Assembly: GCF_900269665.1 (NCBI RefSeq)
Contig: NZ_LT985361.1
Coordinates: forward strand, 6,232,707 to 6,296,706
Origin: Nocardia suismassiliense
Lineage (GTDB): Bacteria > Actinomycetota > Actinomycetes > Mycobacteriales > Mycobacteriaceae
Length of the DNA stretch: 64,000 nt
Direction of reading: 5' to 3'
Notes under the pieces: model-generated
The model's input: only the letters and a program-made list of their open reading frames with translations
Databases searched by the model: none
What the model was told of the DNA's origin: nothing
Shown: positions 25,099-33,504 of the stretch, piece after piece
How the letters are laid out: every line of letters starts with the position of its first letter
Numbering within the stretch: position 1 is the stretch's first letter
Program-made: the position numbers and the translations under genes

Positions 25099-26018
25099 GA
25101 GTCGCACAGCAGAGCAGGCGCGAGTTCCTCGAGCTGATCCAGCCCGAGGTCGTGCGCCGCGAGCGTGATCGGCTGGATCGCGACGTGGTCGGCGCCCGCG
25201 TCGAAATGCTCGCGGACGCGCCGCCGGATCGCGTCGTGATCGCCCCATGCCACGAGCGCGTCCACCAGCCGGTCGCTGCCGCCACCGAGCAGGTCGTCCT
25301 CGCCGTACCCCAATTCCGCCAAGTGGTTGATGTAGTTCGGCCTGGTGATCGTCTGCGCAAGGTAGTGCCGACGGGCTACGGCGCGGGCGGTGCCGGGATC
25401 GGTTTCCAGCAGGACCGCCTGTTCAGGTGCCAAAAGCGGTCCGTCACCGAGGATTTCGCGGGCTTTGTGGGTGTGTTCGGGGGTCACGAAATACGGGTGG
25501 GCGCCGCTGGCGTGGTCGCGGGCCAGCGCCATCATGCCGGGACGCAACGCGCCGAGGATCCGGTGGGGCGGCCGGAGCGCGCGGGGACTGTCGTATCCGG
25601 CGGCGTCGAGGGCGGCGAGATAGCCGCGCATAGCGGTCAACGGTTTGGTGTAGCGGTGTCCGCGCACGTCGACCTCGGGGCCGTGGCTGGCGCCCAGGCC
25701 CAGGACGAACCGGTCGGGGTATGCCTCACCCAGGGTGTGGGCGGCGGCGCCTGCCGCGGTCGCGTCGCGCGCCCAGATGTTCGCCACGCCGGTGGCGACT
25801 ACCAGGCGCCGGGTCGCGGCGAGTAGCAGTCCGGCGTGGGTGAACGCCTCTTTGGAGGCGAAGCCCTCCGAGATCCAGAGCGCGCCGTAGCCGAGAGCTT
25901 CGAGCCGCTCGGCGGCGGATTGTGCACGCTGAGCCGGGACGTGGTTCAGCGCACCGGACCAGACTCCGACGCTGCCCAGCCGTCCCGCCAACGCTCGCCC
26001 TCGAGTATCGTTCGCCAT
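25062..26018 (-). CDS. Luciferase-like F420-type oxidoreductase
   Basis: A 318-residue TIM-barrel protein of the LLM family: GSVGVWSG at the first strand, YGALWISEG, VATGVANIW and GLGASHGPEV follow in the order seen in actinobacterial F420-dependent members (the MSMEG_4141-like group, by recall). These transfer hydride between F420 and a substrate; the substrate is unknown. GGAAGGG lies five bases before the ATG at 26018; the 27 codons upstream look non-coding. The 3' end overlaps the DUF427 gene on the opposite strand by 37 bp. Confidence 0.8.
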   Translation of the reverse strand: MANDTRGRALAGRLGSVGVWSGALNHVPAQRAQSAAERLEALGYGALWISEGFASKEAFTHAGLLLAATRRLVVATGVANIWARDATAAGAAAHTLGEAYPDRFVLGLGASHGPEVDVRGHRYTKPLTAMRGYLAALDAAGYDSPRALRPPHRILGALRPGMMALARDHASGAHPYFVTPEHTHKAREILGDGPLLAPEQAVLLETDPGTARAVARRHYLAQTITRPNYINHLAELGYGEDDLLGGGSDRLVDALVAWGDHDAIRRRVREHFDAGADHVAIQPITLAAHDLGLDQLEELAPALLCDSQATSTPRQKAT

Positions 26019-26154
26019 GAATACCCTTCCCTGCCTTATGTTTCCGAATGATCGACGGTTGCGCGGCAACACCGGTTCCTGGCACGAGCGCGTTGGCACG
26101 TGGTGGGTCTGCTCCGCGCTGTGCGACCTATTTCCCGTCGGCCGGATGGAGCGG

Positions 26155-27816
26155 TCAGCCGACCACCGGGAGCACGACTCGCGACGGTCGAGCCGGGTCG
26201 TGAAATATTTCGATGTCGTAGGGGGCGGCGCTGGTCGCTGTAGCAGCAGGCTCGCCGGTGCCGTGGTTGCGGTTGAAGCGGGGGAACGCGCCGCCGCACA
26301 CCTGTACCCGCAGTCGGTGGCCGCGGCCGAAGCGGTAGGCCGTGGCGGTCAGCTCGATTTCTGCGGCCACTACGCCGTCCTGGTCGGCGGTGGGAGCGCC
26401 TGGGCGCAGTCGCAGGATCCCGTCGGTGACATTGCGTGAGATGCCACGCGGGTCGACGTCGCACAAGCGCACGAAGACATCCGCGTGTCCGGAAACGGTG
26501 CGCACATAGATGGTGGCGTTGAGCTCACCGATCAGGTCGAGGTCGCGCTCGAGCGGTTCCCCGGTGAATACCAGTACGTCGGTGCGCTTTTCGATCTCGC
26601 GGTTGTTTTGCCCGTGTGTCTTACCGATCAGCATGAGTCCGCCGATGGAGGGCGTGGGGTCGGCGGGGTGGTAGGTGAACGTGTCCGGGACGGATTGGGT
26701 GGGCCTCTCGCCCAGCAGTCCGCCCGGTTGCAGAAATATGGGAGCCGGGGTGGCGGGCGGTGGCCACGTCGCGAAGTCGAGCCATTTGCCTGCCTGCTGT
26801 AAGAACAACCGCACCGGGGGTCGTTGCAGTTCGGCGCGGTCGCCGAGCAGATGCGCGCGCAGCCACGACAGTTGGTCGGCGACCATGGTCGGATAACTGC
26901 CAGGTTCGCCGTGACCCCACGGGCCGATGGTGATGCGCGCCGTCTGTCCGGCGGCTTGCAACCGGGCGAAATCGCGCAGGGCCGACGATACGAACAGGTC
27001 GTACCAGCCGGTCGTGATGGTGACCGGAGTGGGCACGGTGTCCGCACCCGCGCTGTGGTCGATCGGATCCCAGCGCTCGATGGTCTCGACATTGCTCGAC
27101 AGGTCGGTGTAGAACGGCGACGGCCGGCCGAGCGCGCCCACACCGGCGTCGCCGATCGGCAAGCCGCGCATCGCCTTTCGAGTGCGGCGTTGGAAGCCGA
27201 ACCCAGGCTTCACCTGTTGCATCCCACCGAGTTCCTGCTCCTGCACGCCGATCAACACCGACCAGGACAGCGCGTTGTCCAGTGCGAACGCACCACCGGG
27301 ATACATCGAGCTCACGTACTCCGAAGCACCGACGCCGACGCACATCGCTTCGAGCGGCTCGTCCAGATAGGGGGCCACCGCCCACTGGGTGTGGCCGAGA
27401 TAGCTGGCACCGGCGGTCGCGATCCGCCCGTCGCACCACGGCTGCGCCCGCAGCCAGGCGACGACCGCCAGCCCGTCGTCCTTCTCGTCGTCGAAGGGCC
27501 GGAACGTGCCGCCGGAACCGAAGGTGCCGCGCGAGCTCACCGTTACCACCTGCAGCCCGCGGCGGGCGAACACCGGTCCGAACAGCGCCATGAACACGCC
27601 GCGCCGACCGTAAGGGCTGCGGATCAGCACCACCGGCAGCGGCGACTCGCCCGGCGGGCGGAGGCGGTCGGCCAGCAACTCGACCCCGTCCGGCAGGGGG
27701 ATGGGTATATCTCTCGTCTCCTGTGGGACAGCGATCGTCGCGGGGGGAACTTTCAGCCAGGCGTCGACCACGCGACCGAACGCTGCGGCACGGGCATATC
27801 GCCAATCGGCGCTCAT
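26155..27816 (-). CDS. CocE/NonD-type S15 hydrolase, cytoplasmic
   Basis: A 553-residue serine hydrolase: alpha/beta-hydrolase core with the nucleophile elbow GASYLG, SSRGTFGSGG before it, an inserted helical cap and a C-terminal jelly-roll domain (from about residue 330: TYHPADPTPS, VRLCDVDPRG, HRLRVQVCGGAFPRFNRN). This is the X-Pro dipeptidyl-peptidase/cocaine esterase layout; the substrates of actinobacterial members are mostly unknown esters or amides. No signal peptide is visible, unlike the two paralogues at 36883 and 60613. ATG at 27816 follows GGAG. A TetR operator lies about 180 bp upstream. Confidence 0.86.
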   Translation of the reverse strand: MSADWRYARAAAFGRVVDAWLKVPPATIAVPQETRDIPIPLPDGVELLADRLRPPGESPLPVVLIRSPYGRRGVFMALFGPVFARRGLQVVTVSSRGTFGSGGTFRPFDDEKDDGLAVVAWLRAQPWCDGRIATAGASYLGHTQWAVAPYLDEPLEAMCVGVGASEYVSSMYPGGAFALDNALSWSVLIGVQEQELGGMQQVKPGFGFQRRTRKAMRGLPIGDAGVGALGRPSPFYTDLSSNVETIERWDPIDHSAGADTVPTPVTITTGWYDLFVSSALRDFARLQAAGQTARITIGPWGHGEPGSYPTMVADQLSWLRAHLLGDRAELQRPPVRLFLQQAGKWLDFATWPPPATPAPIFLQPGGLLGERPTQSVPDTFTYHPADPTPSIGGLMLIGKTHGQNNREIEKRTDVLVFTGEPLERDLDLIGELNATIYVRTVSGHADVFVRLCDVDPRGISRNVTDGILRLRPGAPTADQDGVVAAEIELTATAYRFGRGHRLRVQVCGGAFPRFNRNHGTGEPAATATSAAPYDIEIFHDPARPSRVVLPVVG

Positions 27817-27999
27817 GCCCCGGCTCCAGCCTCGGCCCTGGACCCGGTCACGGTCACGAATCTGCCGGAACTGATGCCGACGCCGGTGCCGCGCACGCAA
27901 AGTGCAGGAGCCGAGCCCACGTGTGTTTGACTCGAACCGCGTGGAAGCAGCAACGATTTCGAGTGTTCCATCTGATTTCCTCTCGAGATCCCCGTTGAC

Positions 28000-28026
28000 C
28001 TACAAAATGTAACCTACAGTTTGTAG
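28000..28026. promoter_or_regulatory. 27-bp TetR operator, copy A
   Basis: The site begins CTACA, has the central block ATGTAACCTAC, and ends TTTGTAG; the outer arms CTACAAA/TTTGTAG form a perfect 7-bp dyad. TTGACC at 27995-28000 abuts it as a possible -35 element. A copy with 23 of 27 identical bases lies at 29743-29769. It sits 33 bp upstream of the TetR gene start. Confidence 0.75.
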
Positions 28027-28058
28027 CGTACTGTGGAACAGACCGCAAGGGAGCACAT

Positions 28059-28646
28059 TTGCCGACGACATCGACCCGACTGCCACGGCAGGCCCGGCGC
28101 GAGCAACTGCTCGACGCCGCGCTGTCGCTGGTGCGCGACCAGGGCACCGACAATCTCACCCTGGTCACCCTCGCCGAGGCCGCCAGCGTCAGCCGCCCGG
28201 TCGTCTACGACCACTTCGGCACCCGACCCGGATTGCTGCTCGCGCTCTATCGCCGGCTCGCCGACCGGCTGCGCGAGGTCACCACCCGCGCGCTGGCCGA
28301 GGCCGCCGCAGATCCCGCGGAGCTGGCCCGGGCGACGAGCACCGCCTACTTCACCTGCCTGACCGAGGTGCCGGAGTGGACCGCCGTGGCCGCCGCGCTG
28401 CGCGGCAGCCCGGAATTGGCGCCGGTCGAGCTCGAGCTGTGCGACTGCTACGCGGACATGATGATCGCCGCGTTCGGGCCGCACTCGCGCCTGGACGCGA
28501 AAGCGTTGCGGCTGCGGTGCTTCGGGGTGATGGGGGCGGCAGACACCCTCGGCGCGGAACTGAGCCGGGGACGCACCAGCATCACCGACGCCACCGACGC
28601 GTTGGCCGCGCTGATCCTCGCCGGTATCGACCCCACCACCCGCTAG
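28059..28646 (+). CDS. TetR-family regulator
   Basis: A 195-residue regulator: RQARREQLLDAALSLVRDQG, then LTLVTLAEAASVSRPVVYDHFG as the helix-turn-helix with recognition helix, and a helical ligand domain. The start is TTG at 28059, with AAGGGAG five bases before it. The operator copy A just upstream implies autoregulation; copy B in front of the dehydrogenase-like gene at 28650-29705 implies that gene is a target. The two genes are convergent, three bases apart at their stops. Confidence 0.87.
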   Translation: MPTTSTRLPRQARREQLLDAALSLVRDQGTDNLTLVTLAEAASVSRPVVYDHFGTRPGLLLALYRRLADRLREVTTRALAEAAADPAELARATSTAYFTCLTEVPEWTAVAAALRGSPELAPVELELCDCYADMMIAAFGPHSRLDAKALRLRCFGVMGAADTLGAELSRGRTSITDATDALAALILAGIDPTTR

Positions 28647-28649
28647 CCA

Positions 28650-29705
28650 CTACTTCCCGGCGTTCGCCGCGAACATTGCCTCGACCGGATCCCCCGTGGC
28701 CGCGTCGCGGAAGATCGTGCCCATCTCCAGCATGCGGCCCACCGCGTACGCCGGAGCCAGCAGCGACTCGGGGGTATGGATGCCCGGCCTGGCCGGGGCT
28801 TCGTCGCGCAGGCCGAGCAGTCGTTCGACCCCGAGAGCGACACCCAGAGAAGTCAACGGGCCCTGCCCTTTCGGGTGCACGACGTAGTAGCCGCGACGAT
28901 ACGGCTTTCCCTCCTCGTCGATTCCGTCGAGGTCGATTCGGATCTCCATCGACGGTGCGTCACCGTGGCGTCGGCTCGCGGACGCGCCGAAGGCCAGATC
29001 GAAACGGACGTTCTCGGCCCCCGTGGCCAGCGCCAAACTCGGCACGTCCGGGTAGGCCATCGCGAACCCCGGCATGACGGTGCCGTCGACGCTGGCCACA
29101 CTCGCCTGAGAGGCGGCACCACCGATCCAGCTGAATACGCCGTCGCGACGGACGAATCCCGCGGCAGGCAGGGCCGACCAGCGTTCCAGCTCCGCCAGGC
29201 CCGCGGGCCCACCGAGATCCTGGTCGTCGATCAACGCCCCGATCCGGATCCCGTCGACCTGCTCGAACTCGCGTGCCAGCTCCAGGGTGGCCAGCACCAA
29301 CAGACCTGCGAACCAGTGACTGCCGACCAGGATCGGCACCGCATTCGAGCGTTGCGCGCTCGCGACGATCTCCGGACCGAGATCCACCAGACCACTCGAG
29401 ATGCTCAGATACGGCAGTCCGTGGCGCTGGGCGTAGCCCAACCCGTTCAACCGGTTGTCCCACACCGTCGCCACGACCGCCGAGTACTCGGCACCCTCGG
29501 CCGATCCCAGATCCTCGCGTGCCAGATCCACGGTGACCGCTCGCGCACCTCCGAGCTCGTCGGCGAGACGCTGCGCGCGACCGAGGTCGCGACCGGCGAT
29601 GGTCAGCGGCAGCGACGGATGCCACTGCCGCAGGAACCGCGCGGCCCCCGCACCCGCGACACCCGAGCCGCCCAGCATCAGTACCGATTTCGGCCGTTCC
29701 ACCAT
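28650..29705 (-). CDS. Saccharopine dehydrogenase-like NAD(P)-binding protein
   Basis: A 351-residue protein: Rossmann N-terminus MLGGSGVAGAGAARFLRQ, TIAGRDLGRAQRLADELG, and VATVWDNRLNGLGYAQRHG, followed by a mixed domain. It matches the saccharopine dehydrogenase/trans-acting enoyl reductase-like superfamily; in mycobacteria one such protein works in cell-wall lipid synthesis, but most are uncharacterised. AGAGGAAAACG precedes the ATG. A TetR operator (29743-29769) lies 38 bp upstream, so expression is probably derepressed by the TetR ligand. Confidence 0.82.
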   Translation of the reverse strand: MVERPKSVLMLGGSGVAGAGAARFLRQWHPSLPLTIAGRDLGRAQRLADELGGARAVTVDLAREDLGSAEGAEYSAVVATVWDNRLNGLGYAQRHGLPYLSISSGLVDLGPEIVASAQRSNAVPILVGSHWFAGLLVLATLELAREFEQVDGIRIGALIDDQDLGGPAGLAELERWSALPAAGFVRRDGVFSWIGGAASQASVASVDGTVMPGFAMAYPDVPSLALATGAENVRFDLAFGASASRRHGDAPSMEIRIDLDGIDEEGKPYRRGYYVVHPKGQGPLTSLGVALGVERLLGLRDEAPARPGIHTPESLLAPAYAVGRMLEMGTIFRDAATGDPVEAMFAANAGK

Positions 29706-29742
29706 TCGTTTTCCTCTTTCCTCTCGGCAACCAACCTCGAAC

Positions 29743-29769
29743 CTACATTATGTAACCTACCTTTTGTAG
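29743..29769. promoter_or_regulatory. 27-bp TetR operator, copy B
   Basis: CTACATTATG followed by TAACCTAC and ending TTTTGTAG. It matches copy A (28000-28026) at 23 of 27 positions with no gap; the differences are two paired dinucleotides. It lies 38 bp upstream of the dehydrogenase-like gene, reading on the minus strand. Confidence 0.75.
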
Positions 29770-29858
29770 GTACAGGTTGGCCGCACGAGAAGAAGAGACA
29801 TTGGCCACGGCAACGACGCCGTCGCGGCTGCCGCCGGCATCGCTGGGTCTCCAGCGAC

Positions 29859-31292
29859 TCACACGTCGAAGTACAGGTCGAACTCGAAAGGGTGTGGGCG
29901 GACGTTGATCTCGGCTATTTCGGTGTCGCGCTTGAGGCGGATCCAGGTTTCGAGGAGGTCGTCGGTGAAGACGTTGCCTTCGGTGAGGTAGTCGTGGTCG
30001 GCCTCTAGACGGTCGATGACGCTGGCGAGGCTGGGTGGGGTCTGGGTTACCTCGGCGGATTCCTCGGGGCTCAGTTCGTAGAGGTCCTTGTCGATGGGGG
30101 CGGCGGGCTCGATCTTGCGGCGGATGCCGTCGAGGCCGGCCATCAGCATGGCGGCGAAGGAGAGGTAGGGGTTGCCGGAGGAGTCGGGGCAGCGGAACTC
30201 GAGCCGCTTGGCCTTCGCACTGGCTCCGGTGACCGGAATGCGTACTGCGGCAGAACGATTGCGCTGGCTGTAGACGAGGTTGACGGGCGCTTCGTAGCCG
30301 GGGACGAGCCGCTTGTAGGAGTTCACCGTGGGATTGGTGAAGGCGAGCAGTGAGGGCGCGTGCCGCAGCAGTCCGCCGATGTAGTGGCGCGCCAGATCGG
30401 AGAGTCCGGCGTAACCGACTTCGTCGTAGAACAGCGGATCGCCGTTCTGCCACAGGGATTGGTGCACGTGCATGCCGGAACCGTTGTCGCCGAAGAGCGG
30501 CTTCGGCATGAAGGTGACGGTCTTGCCCTCGGCCCACGCGGTGTTCTTGATGATGTATTTGTACAGCTGCAGATCGTCGGCGGCGGCGAGCAAAGTGTTG
30601 AACTTGTAGTTGATCTCGGCTTGGCCCGCGGTGCCGACCTCGTGGTGCCCCTTCTCCAACTCGAAGCCCGCGTTCTGCAAATTGCTGCACATGCGATCGC
30701 GCAGGTCGACCTCGGCGTCGTAGGGCGCGACCGGGAAGTAGCCCCCCTTGGGGCGCACCTTGTAGCCGCGGTTGAGCGTGCCGTCGGGGTTGTACTTCAT
30801 GCCGGTGTTCCAGCTCGCCGACCCCGAATCCACCTCGTAGAAGGCCCCGTTCATGGTCGTTTCGTAGCGGACGGCGTCGAAGATGTAGAACTCGGCCTCC
30901 GGGCCGAAGTACGCGGTGTCGGCGATCCCGGTGCTGCGCAGATACTCCTCGGCCTTGCGCGCGACATTGCGCGGGTCGCGACTGTAGGCCTCGCGGGTGT
31001 GCGGGTCGTGCACGAAGCAGTTCATGTTCAACGTTTTCGCCGCGCGGAACGGATCGAGCCGGGCGGTCCGCAGATCCGGGAACAGCAACATGTCGGACTC
31101 GTGGATGGACTGGAAACCGCGCACCGACGAGCCGTCGAACGCGATCCCGTTCTCCACCAGGTCCTCGCCGAAAGCGACGGCCGGGATCGAGAAGTGCTGC
31201 TGCACACCGGGTACATCGCAGAATCGGATGTCGACATAAGCGACTTCCTCCGCGCAGATGTACTCCAGTACTCCCTCGGTAGTCGGCTTCAT
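29859..31292 (-). CDS. glnA: Glutamine synthetase, type I
   Basis: A 477-residue GSI enzyme that makes glutamine from glutamate, ammonia and ATP as a dodecamer. Visible are FDGSSVRGFQSIHESDM, the metal ligand segment AEAEFYIF-like GPEAEFYIFD, GHHEVGTAGQAEINYKF, NGSGMHVHQSLW, RIPVTG and the adenylylation loop KDLYELSPEE with Tyr405 conserved, so GlnE control is possible. The sequence differs clearly from the mycobacterial GlnA1 I remember (for example MYVEYICAEEVAYVDIRF-like start replaced, NYKFNT), so it may be a second GSI paralogue. ATG at 31292 is preferred to GTG one codon earlier. No other nitrogen-metabolism gene is adjacent. Confidence 0.9.
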   Translation of the reverse strand: MKPTTEGVLEYICAEEVAYVDIRFCDVPGVQQHFSIPAVAFGEDLVENGIAFDGSSVRGFQSIHESDMLLFPDLRTARLDPFRAAKTLNMNCFVHDPHTREAYSRDPRNVARKAEEYLRSTGIADTAYFGPEAEFYIFDAVRYETTMNGAFYEVDSGSASWNTGMKYNPDGTLNRGYKVRPKGGYFPVAPYDAEVDLRDRMCSNLQNAGFELEKGHHEVGTAGQAEINYKFNTLLAAADDLQLYKYIIKNTAWAEGKTVTFMPKPLFGDNGSGMHVHQSLWQNGDPLFYDEVGYAGLSDLARHYIGGLLRHAPSLLAFTNPTVNSYKRLVPGYEAPVNLVYSQRNRSAAVRIPVTGASAKAKRLEFRCPDSSGNPYLSFAAMLMAGLDGIRRKIEPAAPIDKDLYELSPEESAEVTQTPPSLASVIDRLEADHDYLTEGNVFTDDLLETWIRLKRDTEIAEINVRPHPFEFDLYFDV

Positions 31293-31598
31293 CACGACTC
31301 ACTCCTCGCACGCGCGGCATCCGCGGATCGGCGAGGCGGGCCCATTCCATCGTTCGCGCTCGAGAGGTCGCGGCAGGTCCGGCTCGCCGAATCCACCATA
31401 CGACGCCGCACTCGGCACCGGAGGTGAATCGCTCGGGCGGACCATGATTCGGCACTACCTGCGGGTTCGGCACCGGGCATCGGCACAAAGAACGACCGTC
31501 AGGTTCGGCATTCTGCCGATACCACCCGGTCGGGTGATGGGGTGGGCTGGATCACACGGCGGTGCGCGGCACCGTCGAGATCGATCCGGAAGGCCCCG
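31293..31598. other. Divergent intergenic region between glnA and the beta-helix gene
   Basis: About 306 bp without a supported gene. It must hold the promoters of both divergent genes. GGAG lies upstream of the glnA start. No clear operator, riboswitch or terminator was recognised. Confidence 0.6.
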
Positions 31599-33221
31599 AT
31601 GAAACTGTCTCCGCCGCAGCTCGCCGCGGCGAGCGTGCTCTGCTGCGCGCTCACCGTCAGCACGGCACCGATGCACGCGTCCGCCGAGCCGGGCCGGACC
31701 TGGTATGTGAGCGCGACGGCCGCGGCTGGCGGGAATGGTACGGAGGCAACACCTTTCAACACTTTGCAGGCGGTCCAGCAGGCCTCGGGTGACGGTGACA
31801 CGATCGTCGTCCTGGCCGCGCCACTCGGCACTCCACCGCTCGATGGCGGTATCGCGCTGAAGCAAGGCCAGCTACTACTCGGCCGTCAGGGTCCCGGCAG
31901 CGTTGCGGCCGTGGTCAACACGACCGCCGCGAACGACGGTGACGCGGTCCGTCTCGCCCCGGACACCGAAGTCCGCGACCTCACCATCACCGGCGCCCAG
32001 CGCGGCGGCATCTACGGCCGCAATGTCGGCACCGCGGTCGTCGCGGGCAACACCATCGCCGCCACTAATCGCGCCTGTCACGACGGGTTCCTGGTGCAGC
32101 CTTTCCCGCCGATGCTCGGCGTTCCGTTCGGCACGCCACTGCCCGTCGCACCGAATGTGGTCAAGCTGAACAACGGCTGGGCCGGGATCATGATCGACGC
32201 CGACGCCGGCCCCAGCGCGCTGACCATCGAGCGAAATACCGTGCGCGACACCGCCTGTGGCGACGGCATCGACGTCCGCACCACCGGCACCGCACAGGTC
32301 ACCGCCGCCATCAGCGACAACCTGACCGAGAACATCAATCAGGGTCTCGCCAAACTCTCCGTCCTCGCCGTCGGCATGCAGAGCACCGGAACCTCCGCGC
32401 TGACCGCCACGGTGCGCGGCAACACCCAGCGCAATATCGCGGTGCCGGCCAACGACCCACTCAACGCCGCCGCCGACAGCGAAGGCATTTTCGTCAATGC
32501 GGCAGAGCGCGCCCGCATGCGAATCACCATCGACCGCAACAGTTTTCGCCACGGCGGCGGCCATTTCTCCGCCAACGGAATCGAATTCGTCACCAGCAAC
32601 GGCACCCCCGACAGCGAAGTCACCCTCACCAATAGCGAATTCATCGATGTCCCAGGCGATATCGTGGAAAATCTCAATCTGAGCGCCGAGGGCGCCCGCC
32701 ACGTCATGACCATCGACGGCCTCACCGCGTCGCGCTCCAGCTTCGTCGCCGCCCTCTTGAATCCGTATGTGCCGGGCAATCTCGGCAGCTGCCTGTTCTC
32801 GGCCAGCTTCGGCCGGGACAACACCACCGCGCTGACGCTGCGCAACGCCCACCTCAGCCAGTGCAGCGCCGACGGCATCGGCATCTACGCCTACTCCCCC
32901 AGCGGCCCTGCCCCCGCGACGGCGACCATGCGTTTCGACATCGCCGACACCACCGTCACCGACGCCGCGGTCGCCGACCTCCAGGTGCACACCGTCGGCG
33001 ATCTGGCCGAGCTCACCGGCAAGGTGGAACGGTCTCGCTTCAGTGGCGACATCGTGCTGAGTCAGCGCAACAGCACCCTCGGCGCGGGCTCGGTGGTCGA
33101 CTTCGGCGGCGGTCGCCTCGGCAGCGCGGGCGGCAACTGCTTCTCGCCCGCCACCGAGGCCGCCCTCGCGGCACCGAACCTACCGCTCGACCACCCGGGC
33201 TCCTGGCCGATCTGTGGCTGA
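31599..33221 (+). CDS. Exported right-handed beta-helix protein
   Basis: A 540-residue protein with a signal peptide (MKLSPPQLAAASVLCCALTV, cut near HASA at about 29). RTWYVSATAAAGGNGTEATPF at the mature start is the usual opening of pectin-lyase-like parallel beta-helices, followed by many turns of the form NTVRDTACGDGIDVRTTG, NSFRHGGGHFSANGIEF and NSEFIDVPGDIV. No catalytic site can be named; such proteins bind or cleave polysaccharides or act as surface adhesins. GGAAGG precedes the ATG by five bases. A long perfect hairpin follows the stop. Confidence 0.82.
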   Translation: MKLSPPQLAAASVLCCALTVSTAPMHASAEPGRTWYVSATAAAGGNGTEATPFNTLQAVQQASGDGDTIVVLAAPLGTPPLDGGIALKQGQLLLGRQGPGSVAAVVNTTAANDGDAVRLAPDTEVRDLTITGAQRGGIYGRNVGTAVVAGNTIAATNRACHDGFLVQPFPPMLGVPFGTPLPVAPNVVKLNNGWAGIMIDADAGPSALTIERNTVRDTACGDGIDVRTTGTAQVTAAISDNLTENINQGLAKLSVLAVGMQSTGTSALTATVRGNTQRNIAVPANDPLNAAADSEGIFVNAAERARMRITIDRNSFRHGGGHFSANGIEFVTSNGTPDSEVTLTNSEFIDVPGDIVENLNLSAEGARHVMTIDGLTASRSSFVAALLNPYVPGNLGSCLFSASFGRDNTTALTLRNAHLSQCSADGIGIYAYSPSGPAPATATMRFDIADTTVTDAAVADLQVHTVGDLAELTGKVERSRFSGDIVLSQRNSTLGAGSVVDFGGGRLGSAGGNCFSPATEAALAAPNLPLDHPGSWPICG

Positions 33222-33236
33222 CCCTGCCATCCAGCT

Positions 33237-33282
33237 GAGTCGAATGGTCGTTGCCCAAGATCAACGAGCGACCATTCGACTC
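33237..33282 (+). terminator. Perfect 14-bp hairpin after the beta-helix gene
   Basis: GAGTCGAATGGTCG (33237-33250) and CGACCATTCGACTC (33269-33282) are perfect reverse complements, with a further TTG/CAA pairing possible inside the 18-base loop. It begins 16 bases after the stop at 33221. There is no T-run, as is common for actinobacterial hairpin terminators. Confidence 0.7.
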
Positions 33283-33416
33283 TGCTGATCTTGCGTGGAC
33301 AACTACCGGGCAGCCCGCCGCGGTGCACGGGTGACGCCAGAGCCCCGCATTTGGTCGAGTGCACAATGTCGTGCGCCACACTCTGCGCGTTTGCCGCTAG
33401 CGCACACACTCGCTCA

Positions 33417-33447
33417 TGCGTTCTGCTGATAGATGACGATGAGGTCA
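33417..33447 (+). promoter_or_regulatory. Conserved 31-bp block upstream of the acyl-CoA ligase gene (site 1)
   Basis: TGCGTT, one base, TGCTGA, five bases, then GACGATGAGGTCA. The same block with 26 of 31 identical bases occurs at 36721-36751 upstream of the exported hydrolase gene. It contains the dyad ATGAC/GTCAT around GATGAG. The PucR-type regulator gene lies between the two sites and could be what binds them; a shared sigma factor or RNA element is an alternative. Confidence 0.55.
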
Positions 33448-33477
33448 TCCGCGTCCCCAGACGATCGGGATGACCTC
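33441..33477 (+). promoter_or_regulatory. Leader hairpin before the acyl-CoA ligase start
   Basis: GAGGTCATCC (33441-33450) and GGATGACCTC (33468-33477) are perfect 10-bp inverted repeats around a 17-base loop. The left arm is the end of the conserved 31-bp block. The hairpin ends 27 bases before the proposed TTG start and could be an operator or an RNA element. Confidence 0.5.
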
Positions 33478-33504
33478 AGCCCTTCGCTAGCAGAGGTTAG
33501 GTTC

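Noticed and set aside
33433..33504. ATG at 33433 as start of the acyl-CoA ligase
   Set aside because: These 24 codons coincide with a conserved 31-bp block and a perfect hairpin that look regulatory; TTG at 33505 has an upstream AGAGG. Not fully excluded.
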